NCBI GenBank assembly: GCA_016931365.1
Contig: JAFGEY010000491.1
Location: 1-13,034 of the forward strand
From: Anaerolineae bacterium
GTDB lineage: Bacteria > Chloroflexota > Anaerolineae > JAFGEY01
Length of the DNA stretch: 13,034 nucleotides
Direction: 5' to 3'
A program made the translations under genes and the position numbers. Of the stretch, positions 6,197 through 13,034 are shown one piece after another; positions within the stretch are counted from its first letter, which is position 1; each line of letters begins with the position of its first letter. Under the pieces are notes generated by a model, which saw only the letters and a list, made by a program, of their open reading frames with translations, was not told the DNA's origin and made no database searches.

Positions 6197-6535
6197 ATGC
6201 GCCGCTTTCGTTTGGCCGTCCGGGCGATGGCCGAGCTGGGCATTGACATCTCGGCACATCGCACCAAGTCGGCAGACGAGTTCCGCGACGTTGCATTCGA
6301 CCGGGTGATCACGGTATGCGATCACGCAGCCCGGAACTGCCCGGCGTGGCTGGGACGCGGGATCGTCGCCCACATCGGTTTTCCGGACCCGGCCGCCGCC
6401 GCAGGCTCCGACGAGGAGCGGTTGGCTGTCTTTCGCCAGGTGCGCGATGGGCTGCGGGAAAAGGTGTTCGCCTACCTGCAAAGCGACGCGCCAGCGACGG
6501 TCGTGTTCCACCTGGATGTCGGGACGCGCCGGTAG
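6197..6535 (+). pseudogene. arsC: N-terminally truncated ArsC-type arsenate reductase
   Basis: The 112 residues match the C-terminal two thirds of thioredoxin-linked ArsC proteins of the low-molecular-weight tyrosine phosphatase fold: AVRAMAELGIDISAHRTKS (7-25), a VITVCDHAARNCP segment (about 36-48), GFPDPAA, and EERLAVFRQVRDGLREKV near the end. Family members are about 130-145 residues and begin with the catalytic P-loop CTGNSCRS-like motif. That motif and roughly the first 45-50 residues are absent here. The open frame continues upstream into the IS-like sequence without any ArsC-like residues, and ATG 6197 has no ribosome site. The remnant therefore cannot carry out arsenate reduction. The break fits an IS-associated deletion. 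The remaining reading frame is intact, which suggests a fairly recent event. No other ars genes are seen in the window. Confidence 0.8.
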
Positions 6536-6638
6536 CCAAGATCGTCGAGGGTAACACGCTGGCCACGTTGACCGAAAGGGAACAGTCGTCGGCCAAGCGA
6601 TGTCTTGGCGAATCTGAAAAGGTGCGTTAAAGCTCGAA
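6536..6638 (+). other. Stretch between arsC remnant and terminator
   Basis: About 100 bases with no recognisable gene. A perfect 6-base hairpin, GCCAAG (6592-6597) with CTTGGC (6604-6609) around CGATGT, lies in it without a T-run. It probably represents the 3' untranslated part of the former arsC transcript. Confidence 0.4.
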
Positions 6639-6677
6639 CGGCCTCTGGTGAACTCTACCAGAGGCCGTTTTTGTTTT
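6639..6677 (+). terminator. Strong rho-independent terminator after the arsC remnant
   Basis: CGGCCTCTGGT (6639-6649) and ACCAGAGGCCG (6657-6667) form a perfect 11-pair stem with a 7-base loop, followed by TTTTTGTTTT (6668-6677). The T-run is on the plus strand, so it stops transcription from the arsC side. It also insulates the convergent kdpDE operon, whose stop is at 6749. In the minus direction only a poor T-tract follows. Confidence 0.9.
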
Positions 6678-6748
6678 CTGAAAGCTGTTCGGGCGTGGAT
6701 GTCGGTTACAACACTTACTTTCCGGCTCAGCCAACGCGAGCGCGTTTC

Positions 6749-7441
6749 CTAAAACTCGGACATAAGACGGTATCCAACGCCGGGTTCGGTCAGGATGTAT
6801 TGCGGGCGCGTTGGGTCCGTTTCCAGCTTGCGCCGCAGATTGCTGATGTTTACCCGCAAGAGATGCAGTTCCGACTCATAGCCCGCTCCCCACACCTGGC
6901 GCAGCAACTGGCGGTGGATCAATACCTTGCCGGCATACTGCACCAAAACACGCAGCAGATCGTACTCGGTCGGCGTCAGAGAGACCTCTTTCCCATCCAC
7001 CGTCACCCGCCGCCGGGCCAGATCGACGACCAGCCCGCCGATTTGAAAGGCTGGCGATGTGTCCGGTTCGGCTACCCGCCGCAGCACTACCCGCATGCGC
7101 GCCATCAGTTCTCCGATGCCAAAGGGTTTGGTCAAATAATCATCTGCGCCCGCATCCAGGGCAGCGATCTTGTCTGTCTCCTGCTCGCGGACCGAGAGGA
7201 TGATGATCGGGATGCTTGCCCATTCTCGCAGCCGGCGGGTCACTTGGATCCCTTCGATGTCTGGCAGCCCCAGGTCCAGAATGACGAGGTCGGGCCGATT
7301 GTCGATGACCGATCGAATCGCCTCCTGGCCGTCGGCGGCCTCAAAAACGACATAGCCGTACGCATCGAGCGCGGCTTGCAAAAACCGCCGGATTGCCCGC
7401 TCGTCGTCGACCACCAGCACGCGAATACCTTCTTTAACCAT
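6749..7441 (-). CDS. kdpE: KdpE-type response regulator (OmpR/PhoB family)
   Basis: A 230-residue DNA-binding response regulator of normal length. The receiver domain (about 6-118) has the acidic pair Asp12/Asp13, phospho-acceptor Asp56 in LVILDLGLPD, Ser83 and Lys105 in DYLTKPF. The winged-helix output domain (about 132-228) has LTPTEYDLLRVLVQYAG, VWG, a NISNLRRKLE recognition-helix region and YILTEPGVGYRL. The close match in pattern to KdpE, together with overlap by 8 bases with a KdpD kinase gene, supports the name. KdpE is phosphorylated by KdpD and normally activates the kdpFABC high-affinity K+ pump, which is not in this window. GGAG (7449-7452) lies seven bases before the ATG, inside the end of kdpD, so translation is probably coupled. 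Confidence 0.92.
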   Translation of the reverse strand: MVKEGIRVLVVDDERAIRRFLQAALDAYGYVVFEAADGQEAIRSVIDNRPDLVILDLGLPDIEGIQVTRRLREWASIPIIILSVREQETDKIAALDAGADDYLTKPFGIGELMARMRVVLRRVAEPDTSPAFQIGGLVVDLARRRVTVDGKEVSLTPTEYDLLRVLVQYAGKVLIHRQLLRQVWGAGYESELHLLRVNISNLRRKLETDPTRPQYILTEPGVGYRLMSEF

Positions 7442-10052
7442 CTTGATGCTCCGCCGGCAAGGTCAGGGTAAACGTTACGCCCCCACCCGGCCGGCTTTCG
7501 GCCCAGATGCGCCCGCCGTGCGCTTCCACCAGCCCCTTGCTGATCGAAAGCCCCAGGCCGGTGCCCATCACCTGGTCTGGACGCTGCACGCGAAAAAACT
7601 TGTCAAACACATGGCCCAGGTCTTCCACAGGGATGCCAATGCCCCGATCGGCCACCTGGATCGCGACCCCGTCTTCCGCCGCCCAGGCGCGAATCTCGAT
7701 GGGCATTTCGGGCGGCGAATACTTGAGCGCGTTGTCGATAATGTTGACCAGCACCTGCACAATCAGCACAAAGTCCATCGGCACAAAAGGCAGATCGGGC
7801 GGCAGCTCGACCTGGATTTGCCGTCCTGCAACGCGCGGCTTGAGCTGCTCCAACGCCGAACCAATTGCATCTTGAACATCTTCAAGTTGCCAGGCAATGC
7901 GCACCGCACCGGCCTCGATGCGGGTCATATTCAACAGGTTGCCCACCAGCCGGTTGAGCCGTTCTGCTTCCTCGCGTGCCGTCTCAATCAGTGTGCGCCG
8001 GACCGTTGCTTCCAGCGGCGTTTCCTCATCTTCCAGGCTGCTCAACACCCCCGTGATTGACACCAACGGTGTGCGCAAATCGTGCGAGATCGAATTCAGC
8101 AGCGCAGATTGGAGCTTTTCTGTGGCCGCCAGCAGGTGAGCGCGCTGTGCGGCTTGGGCCAGTTGCGCGCGCTCGATAGCCAGCGCGGCCTGGTTTGCCA
8201 ATGCCTCCAGCAGCCGCCGCTGATCGGGAGAGAGAAGGCGTCCGCTGTGCACCGGTTCGACGCCCAGCACGCCAACGATGCCGCGAACGGTCTTGAGCGG
8301 CAAATAGTAGGCTTTTGACTTAGAAAAGGTATCGGTTCCACGTCCGGCCGGGCGTTCGTGCTGAAACACCCATGCTGCCGCCTCCATCTCGCGTCGGTCA
8401 CGCGCCAGGTCTGCGCCCGAGTGATGCGTTTCCAGGTCTGTTCCGTTTCCGGACGCCGACAGCAAGACGACTGCCTGGCGGTCGAACGTTTGCCTTATGT
8501 TGTTCACGATGGCCTCAACAATCGATTCCAGTTCTTCTGTGGCAGACAGATCGCGGCTCAACGCATACAGCGTGGCGGTTTCGACTTCGCGCCGTTGGGC
8601 ATTCTCGACCTGGCTGCGCACCTGCGCCGTCAGGCTGCTGATGACCAGTCCGACGGCCAGCAACCCCAAAAACGTGAGCGCGTACTCGGTGTCGGCCACG
8701 GCCAGCGTAAACGCGGGGGGGACAAAGAAAAAGTCCAAGGCCAGCACGCTGGTGAACGAAGCCACGATGGCCGGGCCGCGCCCCAGATAAGTGGCCGCCA
8801 CCACCACGCATAGCAAATAGATCATGGCCAGATTGGCCGGCGAGATGTAGGGCTGCGCGAGCGCGCTCAACAGGCTCGCGCCCACAACCAGGCCCAGGCT
8901 CGACGCATAATTTCGCCAGGGCCGAAAAGACAGTCGCTTGAGCGCTTGGCCGGAAAAGGGTTCTTGGGCCGGCTCGGCGATAATGTGAACGTCGAGCGAG
9001 TGGTCCGCGCGCACCATCTGCTCGGCAATGCTGCCGCCCACCAGGTTCCGCCACCGGCTGCGAGGGGATCGGCCGACGACAATACGAGTGATGTTGTGTG
9101 CGTGGGCATACGCACACGACGTTTCGACCACCGACGCGCCCGGCAGGCTGGTCACCCTGCCTCCCAGCTCTTCGGCCAGGCGCAAGGTGCGGGCCAGGCG
9201 ATCTTTGTGAGCTTCCGGAAGCCGCGTTTCCCGGTCGGTTTCCACGTGCAGGGCAAACCATTCGGCGTTCAGTTGATCGGCGAGTCGACGGGCTGCGCGC
9301 ACTACCTGTTCTCCCGATGGGCTGGCGCTTACGCAAGCCATCAGCCGTTCGGCGGCGGCCCACGGCCCGGCGATGGCGCGACTTTGCATATACGCGCGCA
9401 TTCGCTCGTCGACCCAGCGCGCGGCTCGCCGCATGGCCAGTTCGCGCAGCGCGATCAGATTGCCCAGGCGAAAAAAGCGCGCCGCGTGCTCGACCATCCA
9501 CCCCGGCACGCGAACCCGGCCATCCTGAAACCGTCTCAAAACCACTTCCGGCGCCAGGTCGATCAACTCGATCTCGTCGGCCTGATCCAGCACGAGATCG
9601 GGAAGGGTCTCCTGAACGGTGATGCCGGTAATTTGCGCGACAATGTCGCACAGACTTTCCAAGTGCTGGACGTTGAGCGTGGCATACACGTCGATCCCAG
9701 ATGATAGCAGGTCTTGAACATCCTGGTAGCGGCGAGCATAGCGCATGCCGGGCGCATTCATGTGCGCCAGTTCATCGACCAGCACCAGTTGCGGGTGTTG
9801 TTTCAGGATGGCGTCCACATCTATCTCGCAACCCGTTCCACTTGGCCGATCGGTCCAGTGGGGCAAGATCGCTTTCAGATTCACCTCCAGGTGATCGCAA
9901 GATTCGGTGAGAGCAACCACGACGTCGATGCCTTGCTCTTGGCGCTGCTGCGCCGCCTGGAGCATGGCCAGCGTCTTGCCTACGCCGGCCGCATAACCCA
10001 AAAAGATTTTCAGTTTTCCCCGGCGGGATGGTCGCTCAACGGTGACAGACAA
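7434..10052 (-). CDS. kdpD: KdpD-type sensor histidine kinase
   Basis: An 872-residue kinase with full KdpD architecture. The N-terminal KdpD domain (about 12-220) has Walker A GYAAGVGKT (19-27), LVLVDELAHMNAPG (89-102) and TLNVQHLESL (125-134). A Usp-like domain (about 235-360), four membrane helices (about 383-475), a GAF-like region (about 500-630), the phospho-acceptor His657 in SISHDLRTPL, and an ATPase domain with Asn770/Asn774, DRGIGIP (802-808) and GTGLGLS (830-836) follow. It senses K+/turgor and controls KdpE. Oddities: canonical KdpD has Pro in GxxPGVGKT, here Ala; the VETHGRxET-like segment reads TESCDHLEV and the loop after it is somewhat shorter; the Usp domain does not show the FTAxY part of the c-di-AMP motif known from Gram-positive KdpD. 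The start is TTG at 10052 with only a weak ribosome site; no ATG or GTG lies in frame between it and the upstream stop. Confidence 0.93.
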   Translation of the reverse strand: MSVTVERPSRRGKLKIFLGYAAGVGKTLAMLQAAQQRQEQGIDVVVALTESCDHLEVNLKAILPHWTDRPSGTGCEIDVDAILKQHPQLVLVDELAHMNAPGMRYARRYQDVQDLLSSGIDVYATLNVQHLESLCDIVAQITGITVQETLPDLVLDQADEIELIDLAPEVVLRRFQDGRVRVPGWMVEHAARFFRLGNLIALRELAMRRAARWVDERMRAYMQSRAIAGPWAAAERLMACVSASPSGEQVVRAARRLADQLNAEWFALHVETDRETRLPEAHKDRLARTLRLAEELGGRVTSLPGASVVETSCAYAHAHNITRIVVGRSPRSRWRNLVGGSIAEQMVRADHSLDVHIIAEPAQEPFSGQALKRLSFRPWRNYASSLGLVVGASLLSALAQPYISPANLAMIYLLCVVVAATYLGRGPAIVASFTSVLALDFFFVPPAFTLAVADTEYALTFLGLLAVGLVISSLTAQVRSQVENAQRREVETATLYALSRDLSATEELESIVEAIVNNIRQTFDRQAVVLLSASGNGTDLETHHSGADLARDRREMEAAAWVFQHERPAGRGTDTFSKSKAYYLPLKTVRGIVGVLGVEPVHSGRLLSPDQRRLLEALANQAALAIERAQLAQAAQRAHLLAATEKLQSALLNSISHDLRTPLVSITGVLSSLEDEETPLEATVRRTLIETAREEAERLNRLVGNLLNMTRIEAGAVRIAWQLEDVQDAIGSALEQLKPRVAGRQIQVELPPDLPFVPMDFVLIVQVLVNIIDNALKYSPPEMPIEIRAWAAEDGVAIQVADRGIGIPVEDLGHVFDKFFRVQRPDQVMGTGLGLSISKGLVEAHGGRIWAESRPGGGVTFTLTLPAEHQDG

Positions 10053-10080
10053 TTTGCCAACATCCGTTCTGTAAATAACC

Positions 10081-10093
10081 CTGGACTGTCCAG
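10081..10093. promoter_or_regulatory. Perfect 13-base dyad upstream of kdpD
   Basis: CTGGAC and GTCCAG flank a single central base, 28 bases upstream of the kdpD start. The placement fits an operator overlapping the kdpDE promoter. Two direct repeats TGCAAGG (10099-10105 and 10122-10128), 23 bases apart, lie just further upstream, a spacing near two helical turns. I find no convincing -35/-10 pair, so the promoter itself is not called. Confidence 0.45.
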
Positions 10094-10133
10094 ATCAGTG
10101 CAAGGTAATGGCCCATTCTTTTGCAAGGGCTAG

Positions 10134-10159
10134 AAAAATATGCGCGGAATGGACGCCGC
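10134..10159 (-). terminator. Weak candidate terminator of the ABC exporter operon
   Basis: On the minus strand GCGG and CCGC arms (10144-10159) are followed by GCATATTTTTCT reaching 10134. The stem is only four or five pairs. Its position about 40 bases past the last permease stop fits the operon end, but it is a weak structure. Confidence 0.3.
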
Positions 10160-10199
10160 AGCTTGCCATAGATGAGGACCGCCAGAGATTCACTAGTCG

Positions 10200-10994
10200 C
10201 TAAATGTACAAATCGCGCTTGTTGTAGATCCAATATGCCAAAATCACGCTGCTGATGATAATTGTCGCCGAGATGAGCAGGTACGTTCCATCCATCTGAC
10301 CAGTGCGGAAGAGTTCCCCGGCGTCGAAATACTTGAACGGTGTAAAGTATTTGAGAAAATCCAGTTTCTCTTGCATACCGGAAATAATAGACATAAAGTA
10401 GGTCGTCAGGATAATGGCAACGGCGGTTGAGCTGGAAAGTTTATAGCGCTTCATCGCGCAGCCCAGCAACAGACCAATGGCGAGGAAGATCAGCTCAATC
10501 GCCAACATAGCCTGCATTTCGAGCGCCAAAAAGTCGTGGAAGACCTGGTCGGGATGGTATGTCCGCACCGCCACAAGCGACACCGCCCAGGTGATCAGCA
10601 CAAAGGCGATGCAGTTGGCCAGGGCAGCCAGCGCCTTGGCCGTGATGACTCTGCTGCGTGATACCGGCAGCACGAGCGAAAACTCGACCGTCTTGTCCCG
10701 CTCTTCTTTGGAGATAATGTCGCTGCCCCACATGGCGGCTGCGATGGCGCCCATTAAGCCAAAGTAAACGAACATGATGCCGTAGAAACCACTCAACGTG
10801 GTCAGGTTAAAGGCGCGCATATTCATGGCATCCAGCATGGCCGGGGGAATCGAATCCAGCATTTTCAGCATCTCGGGGTCGCCGGCAAAGGCGGAAAATT
10901 TGGCCGCCGCGATCATGATCAGCAGCGTGATGATGACGCTCCAGATCACCAGCGATTTGAGGTTGGCTTGCAGTTCACGAATAAAGATGTTCAT
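10200..10994 (-). CDS. ABC-2 type exporter permease, second copy
   Basis: A 264-residue membrane protein with about six helices: around 15-36, a pair of segments near 70-95, 120-145, 160-185, 190-215 and a last one ending near 255 before a short basic tail. Between the second and third helices it carries SKEERDKTVEFSLVLPVSRSRVITAKALAAL, a segment typical of ABC-2 permeases. The protein sits in the membrane and would pair with the other permease and the ATPase encoded upstream. The ATG at 10994 has AAGGAGG with a six-base spacer; the AAGGAGG overlaps the stop codon of the preceding gene, so translation is coupled. An in-frame extension to 11045 would overlap that gene and is rejected. It is clearly paralogous to the gene upstream. 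The substrate cannot be told: drugs, lipids, peptides or polysaccharides are all possible. Confidence 0.88.
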   Translation of the reverse strand: MNIFIRELQANLKSLVIWSVIITLLIMIAAAKFSAFAGDPEMLKMLDSIPPAMLDAMNMRAFNLTTLSGFYGIMFVYFGLMGAIAAAMWGSDIISKEERDKTVEFSLVLPVSRSRVITAKALAALANCIAFVLITWAVSLVAVRTYHPDQVFHDFLALEMQAMLAIELIFLAIGLLLGCAMKRYKLSSSTAVAIILTTYFMSIISGMQEKLDFLKYFTPFKYFDAGELFRTGQMDGTYLLISATIIISSVILAYWIYNKRDLYI

Positions 10995-11005
10995 CACCCG
11001 CCTCC

Positions 11006-11815
11006 TTACGATACCGCCGGAATGTCGCGGCGGATATACAGCCAATAACTTGTTGCCACCGAGATCAGGGAGACCGCCACATTGAGCAACACCAATGGTG
11101 TATCATACGCGCCGTTCTGGACGATGGCCGCTGCATCCAGGTGCTTAAAGGGCGTGAGCAGTTCCAGTGCGACATCACCGAACACGCCGCTGAACGCGCT
11201 CAACACATACGCGCCAAAGCTCAGACCAAGGGAATAGGGCGTTACGCTGCGCACGCGCTTAACCAGCAGGGAAATGATCAGCCCAACGCTCAGGAAAAAG
11301 AGTTGGAGGATCACGACGCTGAACAACAGCAGGAGCAGCGTGCGTGGTTCGTACTCGCGCTCGCCGCGAAAGAGTGCAATGGCGGCAAAACTGCTCACCC
11401 ACACGACCAGGTTGGTGATGGACAGGCCGGTCAGCGCGGCCAGCAATTTGCTGGTCAGTACCTGCGTTCGGCTGACCGGTTTACTCAACAAAAAGTCCGC
11501 CGTCAATTCACTCTCTTCAATCGAGACCAACCCAAAACCATAGTTGCCGGCCTGGATCGCCAGGCAAAGTTGGACGAACAAAAAGATGAAACTATAAAAA
11601 CCCAGCACAGTTGATAGATCCATACCATCCATACCAAAGGCGGCCCGCATTTCCTGTGGAAATTTTGCCAGCATTTGGTTCATCAGCGCCGCCTGGTCGG
11701 CAAATACTGAAAAAAAGGAGAAAAAGACCATGACGATTGCCGTCAAAGCCAGCGACCAAATCATCACTGATTTCAGTCGGGTGCGAAATTCGTGTCTGTA
11801 GATATTTGAATTCAT
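11006..11815 (-). CDS. ABC-2 type exporter permease, first copy
   Basis: A 269-residue membrane protein with about six helices (near 17-40, 70-95, 115-145, 155-180, 190-215 and 235-262). After the second helix SIEESELTADFLLSKPVSRTQVLTSKLLAAL corresponds position for position to the same segment in the downstream permease. It starts with MNSNIYRHEFRTRLKSVMIW, matching the other protein's opening RELQANLKSLVIW. It begins nine bases after the stop of the ATPase gene; a modest AGGT lies before the ATG at 11815. The two permeases probably form a heterodimer with two copies of the ATPase. Substrate unknown. Confidence 0.88.
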   Translation of the reverse strand: MNSNIYRHEFRTRLKSVMIWSLALTAIVMVFFSFFSVFADQAALMNQMLAKFPQEMRAAFGMDGMDLSTVLGFYSFIFLFVQLCLAIQAGNYGFGLVSIEESELTADFLLSKPVSRTQVLTSKLLAALTGLSITNLVVWVSSFAAIALFRGEREYEPRTLLLLLFSVVILQLFFLSVGLIISLLVKRVRSVTPYSLGLSFGAYVLSAFSGVFGDVALELLTPFKHLDAAAIVQNGAYDTPLVLLNVAVSLISVATSYWLYIRRDIPAVS

Positions 11816-11824
11816 AGTATAGAC

Positions 11825-12697
11825 CTATTCGTAATAATGCATGAAAATTTCTTCCAGCGTCGGCTCTTCGATGGTCACATCGGCAACCTGGATTCCGCTG
11901 ATTTTTTGCAACACCGTGTTGATATCACCCTTGAAAAAAAAGTTCACCGTACTGTTTTCCGTCTGCACATTGGTCACTCCCGGCAGATCAAAGAAAGCCG
12001 CAGTCAGCCCATCAGCCATCACGCGCACTTTTTTGTAGTTGTTCTGCTGTAGGGTGCGGATGTCGGAGATTTCGGCGATGCGGCCCTCGCGGATGATGCC
12101 CACCCGGGTGCATAAGCGCTGCACTTCGCCCAAAATGTGCGAGGAGAAGAAAACGGTCACACCGCGGGCGTTCTCTTTGCGGATCAGGTCGAAGAATTTG
12201 CGCTGCATGAGCGGATCGAGGCCGGCGGTCGGCTCGTCCAGGAAGAGCAGTTTGGGGCTGTGCAGCAAGCCCTGCACGATGCCGACCTTTTTCTTGTTGC
12301 CGTACGACAGGTCGCTAATGCGGCGGTTCAGCTCCAGTTCCATGGTTTCGGACAGTTCGTGCAGGCGTTGGGTGCAGTTGCAATCGTAAAAGCTGGCGGA
12401 ATACTTGAGCAAGTCAATGACTTTCATTCCTTCATAGTAATAGACTTCCGAAGGCAAGTAGCCGATATCGCGGCGGATTTCCGGGCCGTGGGCGATCACA
12501 TCTTTGCCAAAAACTTGGGCGCTACCGCTGGTTGGATGGATCAGCGACAGTAACAGGCGGATGGTGGTGGATTTCCCCGCGCCGTTTGGCCCAATGAAGC
12601 CAAAGATTTCACCTTCTTCCACGTCGAAAGAGACATCCACGATGCCCCGCGCTTTTCCGTAATACTTGGTCAGATTTGTAACTTCGATAACGCTCAT
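11825..12697 (-). CDS. ABC exporter ATP-binding protein
   Basis: A 290-residue ATPase that powers the two permeases encoded downstream. Walker A GPNGAGKST is at 36-44, the Q-loop region reads GYLPSE (79-84), the signature motif is LSYGN (130-134) in place of LSGGQ, Walker B LLFLDEP is at 150-156 and the switch His is His187 in SSHILGE. A C-terminal extension (about 220-290) with the closing EEPTLEEIFMHYYE is typical of ATPases that serve ABC-2 exporters. The ATG at 12697 has AAGGAG with a seven-base spacer; an upstream in-frame GTG at 12715 overlaps that ribosome site and is rejected. It is the first gene of a three-gene minus-strand operon. Families of this kind export antibiotics, lipids or peptides; the substrate here is unknown. 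Confidence 0.93.
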   Translation of the reverse strand: MSVIEVTNLTKYYGKARGIVDVSFDVEEGEIFGFIGPNGAGKSTTIRLLLSLIHPTSGSAQVFGKDVIAHGPEIRRDIGYLPSEVYYYEGMKVIDLLKYSASFYDCNCTQRLHELSETMELELNRRISDLSYGNKKKVGIVQGLLHSPKLLFLDEPTAGLDPLMQRKFFDLIRKENARGVTVFFSSHILGEVQRLCTRVGIIREGRIAEISDIRTLQQNNYKKVRVMADGLTAAFFDLPGVTNVQTENSTVNFFFKGDINTVLQKISGIQVADVTIEEPTLEEIFMHYYE

Positions 12698-12779
12698 AGA
12701 GTCGCTCCTTTGCACAAAATAGTGATGTTGTAGCTATGGTCAATGTGGTTGGCCCAGATACCGTGGATTGTGCTTATCA

Positions 12780-12788
12780 AGTATACCA
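12780..12788 (-). promoter_or_regulatory. Possible extended -10 promoter of the ABC exporter operon
   Basis: On the minus strand the sequence reads TGGTATACT, a TG-extended -10 with five of six matches to TATAAT, giving a leader of about 75 bases before the ATPase start. No good -35 is present; the preceding bases belong to the T-rich tail of the adjacent palindrome. Confidence 0.4.
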
Positions 12789-12808
12789 CAAAACAAAACG
12801 AAAGGAGA

Positions 12809-12852
12809 CGGCGCGTTCCTCCACTCGCTAAAGCGGGTGGAGGAACGCGCCG
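12809..12852 (-). terminator. Near-perfect 44-base palindrome, probable terminator of the antiporter-like gene
   Basis: Bases 12809-12824 pair perfectly with 12837-12852 (16 pairs, beginning CGGCGCGTTCCTCCAC), then a T-G wobble, then CGCT/AGCG around an AA centre. On the minus strand it is followed after about six bases by CCTTTCGTTTTGTTTTG, a T-rich tract. It lies about 40 bases past the stop of the gene at the right edge and before the exporter promoter, so it most likely terminates that gene. The separated T-tract makes it an atypical intrinsic terminator. Confidence 0.6.
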
Positions 12853-12894
12853 GAATTTATGAAAAACGCTATCCAAGCGCTGGATGTTTTGCGG

Positions 12895-13034
12895 TTAATC
12901 CGCGGCAAAAAGGATCACGCGGAAGACAAGGTACACAAAATACAAGCCGATGAGATAGAACGCTCCCCACTTGCCCAATTTGCCCCTGGTTATCCATAAA
13001 AGCCCCCACAAGATCAATCCCGTAACTGCTTCCC
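12895..13034 (-). CDS. C-terminus of a membrane protein, possibly a CaCA-type Na+/Ca2+ antiporter (partial)
   Basis: The window cuts this gene at its 5' side. The last 45 residues are readable in the frame starting at 13032: a hydrophobic stretch EAVTGLILWGLLWITRGKLG, then KWGAFYLIGLYFVYLVFRVI and a short LFAAD end before TAA. The layout, a penultimate helix, a short basic G-K-x-G-K turn and a final aromatic-rich helix with a YxxYL pattern, resembles the C-terminal ends of calcium/sodium antiporters. The fragment is too short to settle the family, and any polytopic transporter is possible. The strong palindrome after its stop fits the end of a transcription unit. Confidence 0.5.
   Translation of the reverse strand, partial: EAVTGLILWGLLWITRGKLGKWGAFYLIGLYFVYLVFRVILFAAD

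Noticed and set aside
6168..6306. Reading frame from ATG 6168 as an intact gene
   Set aside because: Only its first ten or so codons look like element sequence; afterwards it runs out of frame through the arsC remnant.
6605..7471. 288-codon plus-strand open frame opposite kdpE
   Set aside because: Antisense shadow of the KdpE gene, which has all receiver and winged-helix residues; the terminator at 6639-6677 also lies within this frame.
8515..9651. 378-codon minus-strand open frame inside kdpD
   Set aside because: An out-of-frame shadow of kdpD in high-GC sequence, Arg/Gly/Ala-rich and without recognisable motifs.
12713..12746. TTGACC/TATTTT promoter on the minus strand just before the exporter ATPase
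   Set aside because: Spacing is acceptable but it would start transcription at the ribosome binding site, leaving no usable leader.

Overview
The window looks like a piece of a bacterial chromosome, moderately GC-rich, most plausibly a monoderm of the Chloroflexota type (Anaerolineae/Caldilineae-like). This lineage call is inference. It rests on the solute-binding lipoprotein with a Thr/Pro-rich linker after its lipobox Cys, on strong AGGAGG-type ribosome binding sites, and on the general gene mix. I see no rRNA, tRNA, CRISPR array, origin or complete transposase.

Left part (1-3078). A minus-strand membrane phosphatase, a PAP2 domain fused to a VanZ-like domain, diverges from three plus-strand genes. 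These are a cytosolic protein of unknown function, a two-helix membrane protein with a bacterial PH (bPH2) domain, and a small single-helix membrane protein. The divergent intergenic region holds nested palindromes. The bPH2 gene has a plausible promoter, a foldable leader and an unusually long Shine-Dalgarno sequence.

Middle part (3079-6750). An orphan family 1 ABC solute-binding lipoprotein is followed 15 bases later by a membrane protein. That protein has one N-terminal helix, a roughly 380-residue beta-propeller-like exterior domain and a multi-helix C-terminus. No sugar permease or ATPase is present, so the two may form a two-part surface system. Directly after it lie about 100 bases resembling one end of an insertion sequence, including a long imperfect hairpin. 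This joins an ArsC arsenate reductase that has lost its N-terminal catalytic loop (a pseudogene), which still has a strong terminator after it.

Right part (6749-13034, all minus strand). kdpD and kdpE, a potassium-responsive sensor kinase and response regulator, overlap by 8 bases. No kdpFABC pump genes are in view. kdpD starts with TTG and departs from the family in its N-terminal nucleotide-binding loop. Upstream is an ABC exporter operon: one ATPase followed by two paralogous six-helix permeases, with tight spacing and good ribosome binding sites. At the right edge is the C-terminus of a membrane protein resembling a CaCA-type Na+/Ca2+ antiporter. A near-perfect 44-base palindrome separates it from the exporter operon and is probably its terminator.

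The most interesting items are the orphan binding-protein/propeller pair, the decapitated arsC next to a hairpin-bearing element, the variant KdpD, and the structured leader before the bPH2 gene.
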